DNA from: Lentisphaeria bacterium | GTDB taxonomy: Bacteria; Verrucomicrobiota; Lentisphaeria; Oligosphaerales; Oligosphaeraceae | DNA length: 17,869 nucleotides | Assembly: GCA_016287975.1 (NCBI GenBank) | Contig: JAEEXV010000070.1 | Location: 1 to 17,869 of the forward strand | Reading direction: 5' to 3' | Part shown: piece after piece, positions 1 through 6,978 of the stretch | Position numbering within the stretch: position 1 is the first letter of the stretch | Layout: the number at the start of each line of letters is the position of its first letter | Made by a program: the position numbers and the translations under genes | Notes under the pieces: generated by a model | The model's database searches: none | What the model was told of the DNA's origin: nothing | The model's input: only the letters and a program-made list of their open reading frames with translations

Positions 1-3000
1 AGCGTCCGTCGCGCGGAAGTTGTAGGTCGCGTTCGCCGTGACGTCCACGACGCCCGTGTACTCCATCCACTCGCCGGCGTAGTCGGCGGATTCCGTGTTG
101 TAGTACAACTTCAGCCCAACTTCCGTGGTGGCGGTCAATGTGGAAGTTTGCAACGGAGTAGAATTGTCGCCGACGAGCGTGATCATCGGCGCGGTCTTGT
201 CGATATTCGTGACCTCATACGTCGCCGTCGCAATGTTCCCCGCTGGGTCCGTCGCGCGGAAGGTCACCGTCGCGTTCTCGCTGACCGCCACGCCGTCTGC
301 GTAGTCCTGCCACGCACCCTCGCCGATCCTATATTGGGTTGAGAACAGCGCCACGTCGTCCGAGAAGACCGCCGTCAACGTCACGCTCCCGTTCGTCGGG
401 CCCGTCACGTCGGCCACGATGTCCGCAATTGTCGGCGCAACCTTGTCGATGTTCGTCACCTCGTAAGTTGACATCGCAGTGTTCCCAGCCATATCAGTCG
501 CGCGGAAGGTCACCGTCGCGTTCTCGCTGATCACCATGCCGTCCGCAGCGTAGTCCTGCCACACACCGTCGTTAATGCGATACTGTGTGGAAGAAATACC
601 GATGTCGTCTGTGAAAAGAACCGAAACAGTCACCGTCTGATTGGTAGGAGTGACGGGGGTGGCGACGATGGAAACTAGCGTTGGAGCATCAAAGTCCGCG
701 ATAATGGTCAACGTGAGCATTTCTCCATCGCGGGACAAAGCATAATGGTAATGCTCTAACTCAAGCATTCCACCTACTGTTATACCCCCAAGTTCCGTTC
801 CGGCGATATCCTTCACGGTGATAATCTGGTCAAAGTCGGCCGCACCAGCCGCCAATGCATATTCGTAAATGCCGCTTGGCAGTTCGGAATCCACCGTTAA
901 TGTGCACGTGAAAGAATCGCCAAGGATTTGACTCCAGTCATTGATTAGGGGAAGAGTGGATTCTTCCTGGGCGTTGACAGTGAAGTCTATCACCGCCCCG
1001 CTACCTGCACTGAATTGTGCGCCGTTTTCAATTTGAATTCTTCCACCCATCGTTCCGCCGCTGGAAATGCTAACAAGCCCCGACGAAGTCACCATAACAT
1101 TATCCACCCCCCCACCATCATAGACTAACAGACTATTCCCGCTGGTGACTGCTAAATTCGACAGGGAATTGCCGCGGCTTATAACGCCGGACACAGCCCC
1201 GCCATATATGACCGCATCTGTTCGCGACAAATAGGCGATCTTCGCGCCAGCCGAAGAAAGAATCATCCCCGTCCCCCATGGATTGAAGGCTACATTGGCA
1301 CTTCCCCCTGACGATACCACCAGCGACGCCCCGGAATTCACCACTAGGTCATTGACAACTGCCCCAGAAGAGACATACACCAGACCGCCAAAATCAACCA
1401 CCCCGCTTGACACGGTGCCGCCACTCACGCGCATTGTCCCACCCGAACGCGTATGGACATTCGAGATGAAGGTGCCTGAACTGATATGCAACGATCCATA
1501 GTTTTCCACCCCGTCAATAGTGGTTGGCACCCGGGTATAGGCATTTAAGCTGCTTTTCACTATGACATTCGATATGCTCGCAGGCCAAGTGTCAGACAGA
1601 ACCAGTTCCTCCGACAAACTAAACCCGCAATATCTGGCTCCCGTAAGCAATGTGATGGAATTGAAGTTTACTCCCGGATGCTTTATGTCCAACATACCCA
1701 TGCTGGACACAATTAAATTCTCAACCAATGCCCCGCTGGATAACGTCAAATAACCCATCTCTGCCAATTGAACATCCTTCGCCCCCCCCCCAGAAGAGAT
1801 ATATAGCATCGCGCCATCTGTGGAATTGCCATGAAGAACTACACCTGAAATCCTCCCCCCGGCGTTCACATACACCTTACCATTGGCCGACACGGATACG
1901 GAAGTAGCTGTCCCACTATTATAAACCAGCAAGCTGTTTCCACTAGTGACTACCTTTCCCGACATTGAATCAGCCTTACTGATCAGGCCAACTTGCGATC
2001 CTCCATAATAAATGGCCTTATCGCGCTGTAGATAAGTAACCTTAGCCCCACTGCTTGAAGTAACATTTAGGTTAGAACTCCAGGGACTATATGCTATTGT
2101 TACCGTTCCCCCACTATAAATAACAAGATTTCTTTCATTACCAGAATATGTTTGTAGATTTAAAACTTTTCCTCCACTATTAACAATTATCTTTCCTCCT
2201 GAAAATGAAACATTAGATACAACCCCAGAATTTCCAACGATAAGTCCACCAGCTCGGTCGCCATCATAGTCGTCATCATACCATACTTTTGATGTATTAA
2301 TTATAGTTACATTTGTCAAAGTTGCCGAACTAACCGCAACACACGTACAACTATTAAGTGTAATATTGTTTACTTTAGCACCTTGATTAATAACTGTTGG
2401 AAAACCTGCATGGGTATGCCCCTGTGCATTAATTGTTATATTCTCTGCGTTTCCCCCCATCAAGTATAAGAATTTTCCGTCATATCCTTTTGCATATCCT
2501 CCACTAGAAACTCGTAAAGATCTAATATTTGCGCCATGATGAATTATAGCTCTCCCTCCATTTTCAACGTATAATACTTGTATAGAGCACCCACTATAAA
2601 TTATATATTCTTTATTGGAAGTAATAACAAAACTACTGTAAGAACCTGAGTATAGATTAGATGTTGCAGCATATTTTGAAATATTATTACCTACATGTTC
2701 AGTTCCTGACACAATATGTTGGACTTCATGAGCAATAACGGCGACAACAAAACTGGGGTCAGTGGAAGCATCCATTAAAACGAAGGCGTTGTCATCATGG
2801 ATGAGATTTCCGGCGTCGATGGTCTCGGCGAGCCCGAGGAAGGAGCCGTACTCGTCAAAGGCGGAGGTGACACCGATGTAGATGGTGGAGTAGTCGCCAT
2901 CGAGGGGGCGGGCAGCGGTGAAGACAACGTCGTCGCCGAAGCGCTGGTTCAGGGCGCTGACAATGGTGAAGATGGTGTCATTGTCAAATCCAGAATCCTC

Positions 3001-3153
3001 GACGGTGATGTCGTCGATGTCCAGTCCGAGATCGGCGTTGTGATAGGAGGTCTCGGCGCCGTCGAAGTCAAGGTAGACGATCTGCGGGACGTTCTCGGGG
3101 ACGACGGTCTGGATGCCGCCGTCAAGGCATGTGAGATGGTCTTCGTTAAGCAT
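1..3153 (-). CDS. Zincin-like / AIDA-repeat / Ig-like surface protein, partial (3' end beyond window)
   Basis: An open frame of 1051 codons runs from ATG at 3153 off the left edge without a stop. It begins MLNEDHLTCLDGG. An in-frame TGA at 3183-3181 closes the frame upstream, so this is the first usable ATG, although no Shine-Dalgarno precedes it. Residues 1 to about 155 look like a metallopeptidase domain ending in HEVQHIVSGTEH (H142, E143, H146, H153), a zincin motif one residue longer than the metzincin HExxHxxGxxH. Residues about 160-740 are glycine/serine-rich beta-repeats (SSGG, NSGG, TSGNSLLVY) typical of AIDA-type adhesin passengers, with an internal duplication. From about residue 820 come tandem Ig-like repeats of 81-83 residues (QYRI..G.WQDY...ENATVTFRATD). 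No signal peptide is visible. Inference: a secreted or surface adhesin, possibly a protease. The adhesin architecture is well supported; protease activity is unproven. Confidence 0.8.
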   Translation of the reverse strand, partial: MLNEDHLTCLDGGIQTVVPENVPQIVYLDFDGAETSYHNADLGLDIDDITVEDSGFDNDTIFTIVSALNQRFGDDVVFTAARPLDGDYSTIYIGVTSAFDEYGSFLGLAETIDAGNLIHDDNAFVLMDASTDPSFVVAVIAHEVQHIVSGTEHVGNNISKYAATSNLYSGSYSSFVITSNKEYIIYSGCSIQVLYVENGGRAIIHHGANIRSLRVSSGGYAKGYDGKFLYLMGGNAENITINAQGHTHAGFPTVINQGAKVNNITLNSCTCVAVSSATLTNVTIINTSKVWYDDDYDGDRAGGLIVGNSGVVSNVSFSGGKIIVNSGGKVLNLQTYSGNERNLVIYSGGTVTIAYSPWSSNLNVTSSSGAKVTYLQRDKAIYYGGSQVGLISKADSMSGKVVTSGNSLLVYNSGTATSVSVSANGKVYVNAGGRISGVVLHGNSTDGAMLYISSGGGAKDVQLAEMGYLTLSSGALVENLIVSSMGMLDIKHPGVNFNSITLLTGARYCGFSLSEELVLSDTWPASISNVIVKSSLNAYTRVPTTIDGVENYGSLHISSGTFISNVHTRSGGTMRVSGGTVSSGVVDFGGLVYVSSGAVVNDLVVNSGASLVVSSGGSANVAFNPWGTGMILSSAGAKIAYLSRTDAVIYGGAVSGVISRGNSLSNLAVTSGNSLLVYDGGGVDNVMVTSSGLVSISSGGTMGGRIQIENGAQFSAGSGAVIDFTVNAQEESTLPLINDWSQILGDSFTCTLTVDSELPSGIYEYALAAGAADFDQIITVKDIAGTELGGITVGGMLELEHYHYALSRDGEMLTLTIIADFDAPTLVSIVATPVTPTNQTVTVSVLFTDDIGISSTQYRINDGVWQDYAADGMVISENATVTFRATDMAGNTAMSTYEVTNIDKVAPTIADIVADVTGPTNGSVTLTAVFSDDVALFSTQYRIGEGAWQDYADGVAVSENATVTFRATDPAGNIATATYEVTNIDKTAPMITLVGDNSTPLQTSTLTATTEVGLKLYYNTESADYAGEWMEYTGVVDVTANATYNFRATDA
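1050..2130 (-). repeat. Internal duplication in the AIDA-type region (about 1854-2130 and 1050-1326)
   Basis: Two stretches of about 92 codons, offset by 801-804 bp, encode the same ordered landmarks: SGG, then a PW, then GAK, then IYGG or YYGG, then the identical TSGNSLLVY, then a GG. The spacing differs by one codon after PW. The DNA has diverged, so this is an old duplication of a repeat module, not a recent tandem copy. Boundaries are approximate and read by eye. Confidence 0.6.
1782..1791 (-). repeat. Homopolymer G10 tract inside the adhesin reading frame
   Basis: Ten consecutive C on the plus strand read as G10 on the coding strand, giving three GGG codons and the first base of GCG within ISSGGGAK. 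The frame is intact with ten Gs. Gain or loss of one base would shift the frame. G or C tracts of this length are a known substrate for slipped-strand phase variation of surface proteins in other bacteria. Whether this one varies cannot be seen in a single sequence. Confidence 0.75.
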
Positions 3154-3337
3154 AGTTTGGTTGTGTGCGAAGGTTGACGTTCATCAAGAAAGCGGCAGAA
3201 AGGCGATCAAGGCGCTTCTCCTGTCATCCAGTGTGTTCCACGCCTCGTCCATAAGGAACAAGTCTCATCGTCTGATTTTGGTACTCATATACTGATACGG
3301 CGTTTCAATTGCGCTTCTGTCTTGCGAACCGTTATTT
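3154..3337 (-). other. Probable long 5' leader of the adhesin gene
   Basis: The interval between the predicted transcription start (about 3337) and the ATG at 3153 is roughly 184 nt. It contains only very short open frames. One starts at ATG 3184 and spans 13 codons, overlapping the adhesin start in another frame. Another encodes MDEAWNTLDDRRSALI and ends in tandem in-frame stops just before the adhesin start region. No recognised riboswitch or terminator structure was found. The leader is inferred from the promoter position alone. Confidence 0.35.
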
Positions 3338-3343
3338 TTGGGA

Positions 3344-3372
3344 ATTATATACTTGAGTTTCCTATTAGTCAA
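3344..3372 (-). promoter_or_regulatory. Sigma70-type promoter driving the adhesin gene
   Basis: On the minus strand, TTGACT (3372-3367, five of six to consensus) is followed after exactly 17 bp by TATAAT (3349-3344, six of six). The surrounding DNA is AT-rich, unlike the genes to the right. It points toward the adhesin gene, 190 bp downstream. It is the best promoter match seen in the window. Confidence 0.7.
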
Positions 3373-3493
3373 GTTAGAATTTAGGTCATCCATGAAACCA
3401 CTCACGGAAACTAAACTATATCATCCCCAAATTAGCCAAAGACACTGTTCCCCACGAGGTTCGGCGATTGCCTGGATGATGCCCCGGAAATGG

Positions 3494-3627
3494 TTGCCAC
3501 GGCGGCCTCGCCGTGGCGGCTCAGTGAATGCCCAGCAGTCAATTCCGAAGCCTTGGTTGCGTCTTGTGGCGTGCCTGATTGGACACCGCAGGCTCGGCGG
3601 ACCGCCACGGCGAGGCCGCCGTGGCAA
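3494..3627. repeat. REPIN-like pair of inverted palindromes
   Basis: Two identical 26-bp sequences lie in opposite orientation at 3494-3519 and 3602-3627, separated by 82 bp. Each is itself a hairpin: GCCACGGCG (3496-3504; 3604-3612), a 4-nt loop (GCCT or AGGC), then the perfect complementary 9-nt arm (3509-3517; 3617-3625). Two REP-like hairpins in inverse orientation around a short spacer is the architecture named REPIN, mobilised in other bacteria by RAYT transposases. No transposase is present here. The single copy at 17654-17674 shows that the unit is dispersed. Confidence 0.7.
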
Positions 3628-3645
3628 CACCTTCGGGGATGGCTC

Positions 3646-3678
3646 TGCCGACTATGCCGATCATGCCGACCATGACGG
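3646..3678. repeat. 9-bp tandem repeat, unit TGCCGAYYA
   Basis: TGCCGA occurs at 3646, 3655 and 3664, with a degenerate TGACGG at 3673, giving a strict 9-bp period over nearly four units. It sits between the palindrome pair and the start of the next gene, in non-coding DNA. Translated forward it would read as alternating AD and H residues, but no gene is supported here. Confidence 0.6.
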
Positions 3679-3747
3679 GGCGGGCCTCGCGCGGCGGATT
3701 ATATTGTCGGCAAATGGTTCCCTGCCTGTCACCCTGGAGATTTTGAA

Positions 3748-6741
3748 ATGAGATTCGCCGTTGCATCCGTCCTGTGTTTCGCCTTGTTCCTTGTTGCCGC
3801 CGAGCCGCTGCGCGTGCCGATTGTGCGCGTGACCGATCCGACGCCGCAGATCGACGGGGCGGGGCTGCGCTTCGCCAGCCTGCCTGGACACCAGATGCTC
3901 GACAGCCAGGCGCACCTCGCCTTCAGCGACGCCAAGAGCGCGCGCTGGCACGGTCCCCAGGACGCCTCCGCGGAACTCTCGTTCGGCTGGGACAACCAGT
4001 GCCTCTACCTCTTCGCCCAGGTCACCGACGACCTCCACTGCCAGCCCCACGCCGACGCAAGACTTTACCTTGGCGACCACATCATGCTGGTGCTGGACTT
4101 CGCGGAGGGCGGCTCGAAGGAGAGCGGCAACCTCTGGAAACTCGGCATCTCGCCTGGCGACTTCGGCGCCGTCCCGCCCGCCTTCCACCTCTGGTCGCCG
4201 CTCGGCGCCACTTGCGATGGCGTGCGCTGCGCGGCCAAACGCACCGACCACGGCTACCAGATCGAGGCTTCCATCCCCTGGGCCGCCTTCGGAAACGAGG
4301 TCAAGCCCGCCCCTGGCGTCTCCTTCGGCTTCGACTGCTACGTCGGCGATTCCGACAACGGCACCTCCCAGAAGAGCATGCTCTCCCTCAACGGCAAGAA
4401 AGGGATGCACCAGCCCGCGCTGCTGCCGCGCGCCGTCCTCTGCGCCCCCGACGGCGTGCTGCCCGCCCCCCCCGCCAGCGAGCGCAGCCTCACCCCGCAG
4501 CCCCTCCAGGTCGCCTCCGGCAAAGAAGTCCAGTTCACCCTGCCGCCTGACGCGGCCTCCTATCCCACCCTCGCCGTCGACGCCATCCTCGGCTTCACCA
4601 AATACGCCGGTGGCACCTACGCCCTGACCCTGAAACTCAACGGCGTCCCCCTGACCCTCGAACGCTGCGCCAACCGCGACGAATCCGTCACCTTCGGCAA
4701 ACGCACCATGGCCGCCATCGGCGCCCAGGACAACTGGTTCGTCTTCTACAACCGCGCCTTCGACGCCAAGGACTTCCCCGAGGTCTACTCGGCGGGGAAG
4801 AAACTCGCCCCGCCGCGCTTCCTCTTCGCAGTGCAGGGCCTCCTCAAAAAGGACGCCCCGAACATCCTCGCCATCGGCTACCGCCCCATCCGCCCGATGC
4901 CCAACCCGCTCCTCGTCGGGGTCTCGCTTTTGAGCGCCGCGATGCCGCCCCTGGGGGCGCCCGCCTCGGCCGAACTCCAGGAACACCAGCCCGCCGCCCT
5001 CGCCCGTCCACCCCAATACACGTGGAAACTCGGGGCGGACGGCGCCGTCACCGTCACCCTCAACGGCCGCGCCTTCCCCGTCACCAGCGCCTTCTCCACC
5101 ACCACGCCTGGCTGGGCCACCCTCGGCAAGCCCTCCCGCGAATGGACTCACGCCAAGCGCACCAACGACCGCGCCTTCGCCGCCGCGACCCGCGCCTTCC
5201 GCCTCGAACGCACCGTCACGCCGTTCCCGTTCCGCCTCCGCGTCGTCGACCGCGTCACCAACCTCACCAGCCAGCCGCTCCCGCTGCTGTACAGGCACCA
5301 GACGCCCCTCGCGGGACTCTCCTTCGCCCGCGTCTGCGGCACCAAGGTCACCGCCCGCGGCGCCGCCAGCGGCCCCGTCTTCCGCGAAGAGCAGCCCGCC
5401 CGCCCCACCACCATGCTCGCCTTCCCCGAGGCCTCGCTCGGCATCCTCGCCGAGGACGACTGGACCCGCGCCCAGGGATACAACGAGGTCGCAAACACTG
5501 TCGGCGGCATCGGCAACGACGTCCTCGCCCTCCCCCCAGGCGCATCCATGGACCTGGAGTTCTCCCTCTATCCCCTCGAATCCGACGACGAGTTCGTCTG
5601 GCTCAACCGCATCCGCCACGACTGGGAGGTCAACTTCACCATCCCCTTCGGCGGCATGACCGGCTCCATCGAGGAAATCCTGCGCCGCCCCGCTTCGCTC
5701 CTGCGCCACGACATCCCTGGCAAAATCGACCTCGCCCGCGACGTCTTCGTCTTCGGCGGCATGTACCACGGCGACAACATCCTGGAGAAGGACGACAAGC
5801 CCCTCCTCGCCGCCCAGGCAAAACTCCGCCGCCTCTTCCCCGACCTCGCCTTGCTCTTCTACTTCCACTGCTATCTCTCACAGTCCAGATACGCCGCCGA
5901 AAACCTCATGGACGAGGCGATGCTCGACGCCAACGGCCGCCAGTGCAACTACGACCCGCGCCGCTTCACCATGCCGATCTACACCCCCGTCCTCGGCAAC
6001 CGCTTCGCCAAACGCCTCGAGCAAAGCATCGAGAAGCGCCTCGCCCTCGGCTTCCAGCTCTACTGGGATGAAATCGAGCGCTCCAACGCCAAATACGACT
6101 ACAACCCGAAGCACTGGGACGGCGTCACCGCCGAGATCGACCCGAAGACGCACCGCATCCGCAGGAAGATGAGCACCGTCGCGCTCATCTCGCAGCCCTG
6201 GCGCGCATACGTGCTGCAGAAATTCATGCCGCGCCTGAAGCAGCCCAACGGTCTCCTCGGCAATGGCGCGCCCTTCACGCGGACCATGCGCCAGTTCCAC
6301 TTCCCGCGCTTCATCGAGACAGGAAGCATCAGCAACCTGCGCCTGGGGCAGCTCTTCACCCCGATCTCCCTCGGCGACCACCTCACCGAGCGCACCGAAC
6401 TCGACGCCTACCGCAACATGCTCAAGGCCCTCGACTACGGCTCCGTCTACTTCTGGTACCACCAGAAGGTCATCGCCTCCCACCCCACCCTCACCCACGC
6501 CATGTACCCCATCACCCCCGTCGAACTCGGACACGGCTACATCATCGGACAGGAGCGTATCCTCACCAACAAGAGCGGCTACTTCGGTTGGGGCGACGAC
6601 GCCCAGTTCACCACCCGTGTCTTCGGCGCCGACGGACGCGAAAAGCCAGGCTTCAAAGTCCCCCGCGTCCTGCGCGGCGGCAAGGCCTTCGCCGAAGTCC
6701 GCCTCCCCGCGGGATACGCCGCCGCCATCATCCGAAAATAG
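3748..6741 (+). CDS. Secreted CBM9-like domain plus barrel-type putative glycoside hydrolase
   Basis: This 997-residue protein starts at ATG 3748 with GGAG (3736-3739) eight bases upstream. Residues 1-18 (MRFAVASVLCFALFLVAA) form a signal peptide. Residues about 25-230 resemble a CBM9/DOMON-type carbohydrate-binding sandwich: an acidic domain start, WDNQCLYLFAQVTDD, a D-rich 'DHIMLVLDF' strand and a closing 'IEASIPWAAFG'. A second beta-rich region spans about 250-640. From about residue 655 the sequence has the character of a TIM-barrel hydrolase: FVFGGMYHGDN, LLFYFHCYLS, then LYWDEIERS, with D774, E775 and E777 as candidate acids. I cannot assign a glycoside hydrolase family, and substrate is unknown. 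The gene stands alone between two repeat-bearing gaps. Inference: periplasmic or secreted polysaccharide-active enzyme. Export is well supported, catalysis moderately. Confidence 0.75.
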   Translation: MRFAVASVLCFALFLVAAEPLRVPIVRVTDPTPQIDGAGLRFASLPGHQMLDSQAHLAFSDAKSARWHGPQDASAELSFGWDNQCLYLFAQVTDDLHCQPHADARLYLGDHIMLVLDFAEGGSKESGNLWKLGISPGDFGAVPPAFHLWSPLGATCDGVRCAAKRTDHGYQIEASIPWAAFGNEVKPAPGVSFGFDCYVGDSDNGTSQKSMLSLNGKKGMHQPALLPRAVLCAPDGVLPAPPASERSLTPQPLQVASGKEVQFTLPPDAASYPTLAVDAILGFTKYAGGTYALTLKLNGVPLTLERCANRDESVTFGKRTMAAIGAQDNWFVFYNRAFDAKDFPEVYSAGKKLAPPRFLFAVQGLLKKDAPNILAIGYRPIRPMPNPLLVGVSLLSAAMPPLGAPASAELQEHQPAALARPPQYTWKLGADGAVTVTLNGRAFPVTSAFSTTTPGWATLGKPSREWTHAKRTNDRAFAAATRAFRLERTVTPFPFRLRVVDRVTNLTSQPLPLLYRHQTPLAGLSFARVCGTKVTARGAASGPVFREEQPARPTTMLAFPEASLGILAEDDWTRAQGYNEVANTVGGIGNDVLALPPGASMDLEFSLYPLESDDEFVWLNRIRHDWEVNFTIPFGGMTGSIEEILRRPASLLRHDIPGKIDLARDVFVFGGMYHGDNILEKDDKPLLAAQAKLRRLFPDLALLFYFHCYLSQSRYAAENLMDEAMLDANGRQCNYDPRRFTMPIYTPVLGNRFAKRLEQSIEKRLALGFQLYWDEIERSNAKYDYNPKHWDGVTAEIDPKTHRIRRKMSTVALISQPWRAYVLQKFMPRLKQPNGLLGNGAPFTRTMRQFHFPRFIETGSISNLRLGQLFTPISLGDHLTERTELDAYRNMLKALDYGSVYFWYHQKVIASHPTLTHAMYPITPVELGHGYIIGQERILTNKSGYFGWGDDAQFTTRVFGADGREKPGFKVPRVLRGGKAFAEVRLPAGYAAAIIRK

Positions 6742-6742
6742 C

Positions 6743-6777
6743 CCCCCGTTGCGCAAGCGCGGATTATAGTACGGGGG
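6743..6777 (+). terminator. Possible stem-loop after the CBM9/GH gene
   Basis: Directly after the TAG stop (6739-6741), CCCCCGT (6743-6749) pairs perfectly with ACGGGGG (6771-6777) across a 21-nt loop, which itself contains GCGC-AA-GCGC. No strong U-tract follows, so this is not a classic intrinsic terminator. It may slow or end transcription or protect the mRNA 3' end. Confidence 0.35.
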
Positions 6778-6782
6778 TTCGC

Positions 6783-6914
6783 AATTTTGAATCCTGGATT
6801 CTGAGCCGCCCGGAATCTTGAATCCTGGATCTTGACGGCGAATCCTGAATCAGGAGCCGCCCTGAATCTTGAATCCTGGATCTTGACCCGACTTGAATCT
6901 TGAATTCAGCAACT
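6783..6914. repeat. GAATC-heptad repeat, 51-bp period, upstream of pheT
   Basis: Heptamers of the form NNGAATC or NNGGATC recur at 7-bp steps, broken by GC-rich spacers. The anchor GAGCCGCCC occurs at 6803 and 6854, giving a 51-bp period for about two units, then degenerate remnants to about 6914. It has the same words and the same strand orientation as the larger array at 14188-14588. It occupies most of the 237-bp gap before pheT. No gene is supported in the gap. Confidence 0.75.
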
Positions 6915-6978
6915 GCAGCATCTTCCTCCCGAATTCCCCATTTTCCCTGCCTTCCTTTTCACCCAACGGAACATTTCC

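Noticed and set aside
2797..3177. Plus-strand open frame opposite the zincin-like domain
   Set aside because: Valine/glycine/aspartate-rich shadow. The minus-strand frame contains the conserved domain and a promoter.
3421..3630. Small proteins encoded by the palindrome region
   Set aside because: Frames on both strands read RRPRRGG-type sequence from the inverted repeats, with no independent support.
3661..5868. Long minus-strand open frame opposite the CBM9/GH gene
   Set aside because: Low-complexity acidic/glycine product typical of an antisense shadow in GC-rich DNA. The plus-strand frame has a signal peptide, domains and a ribosome binding site.
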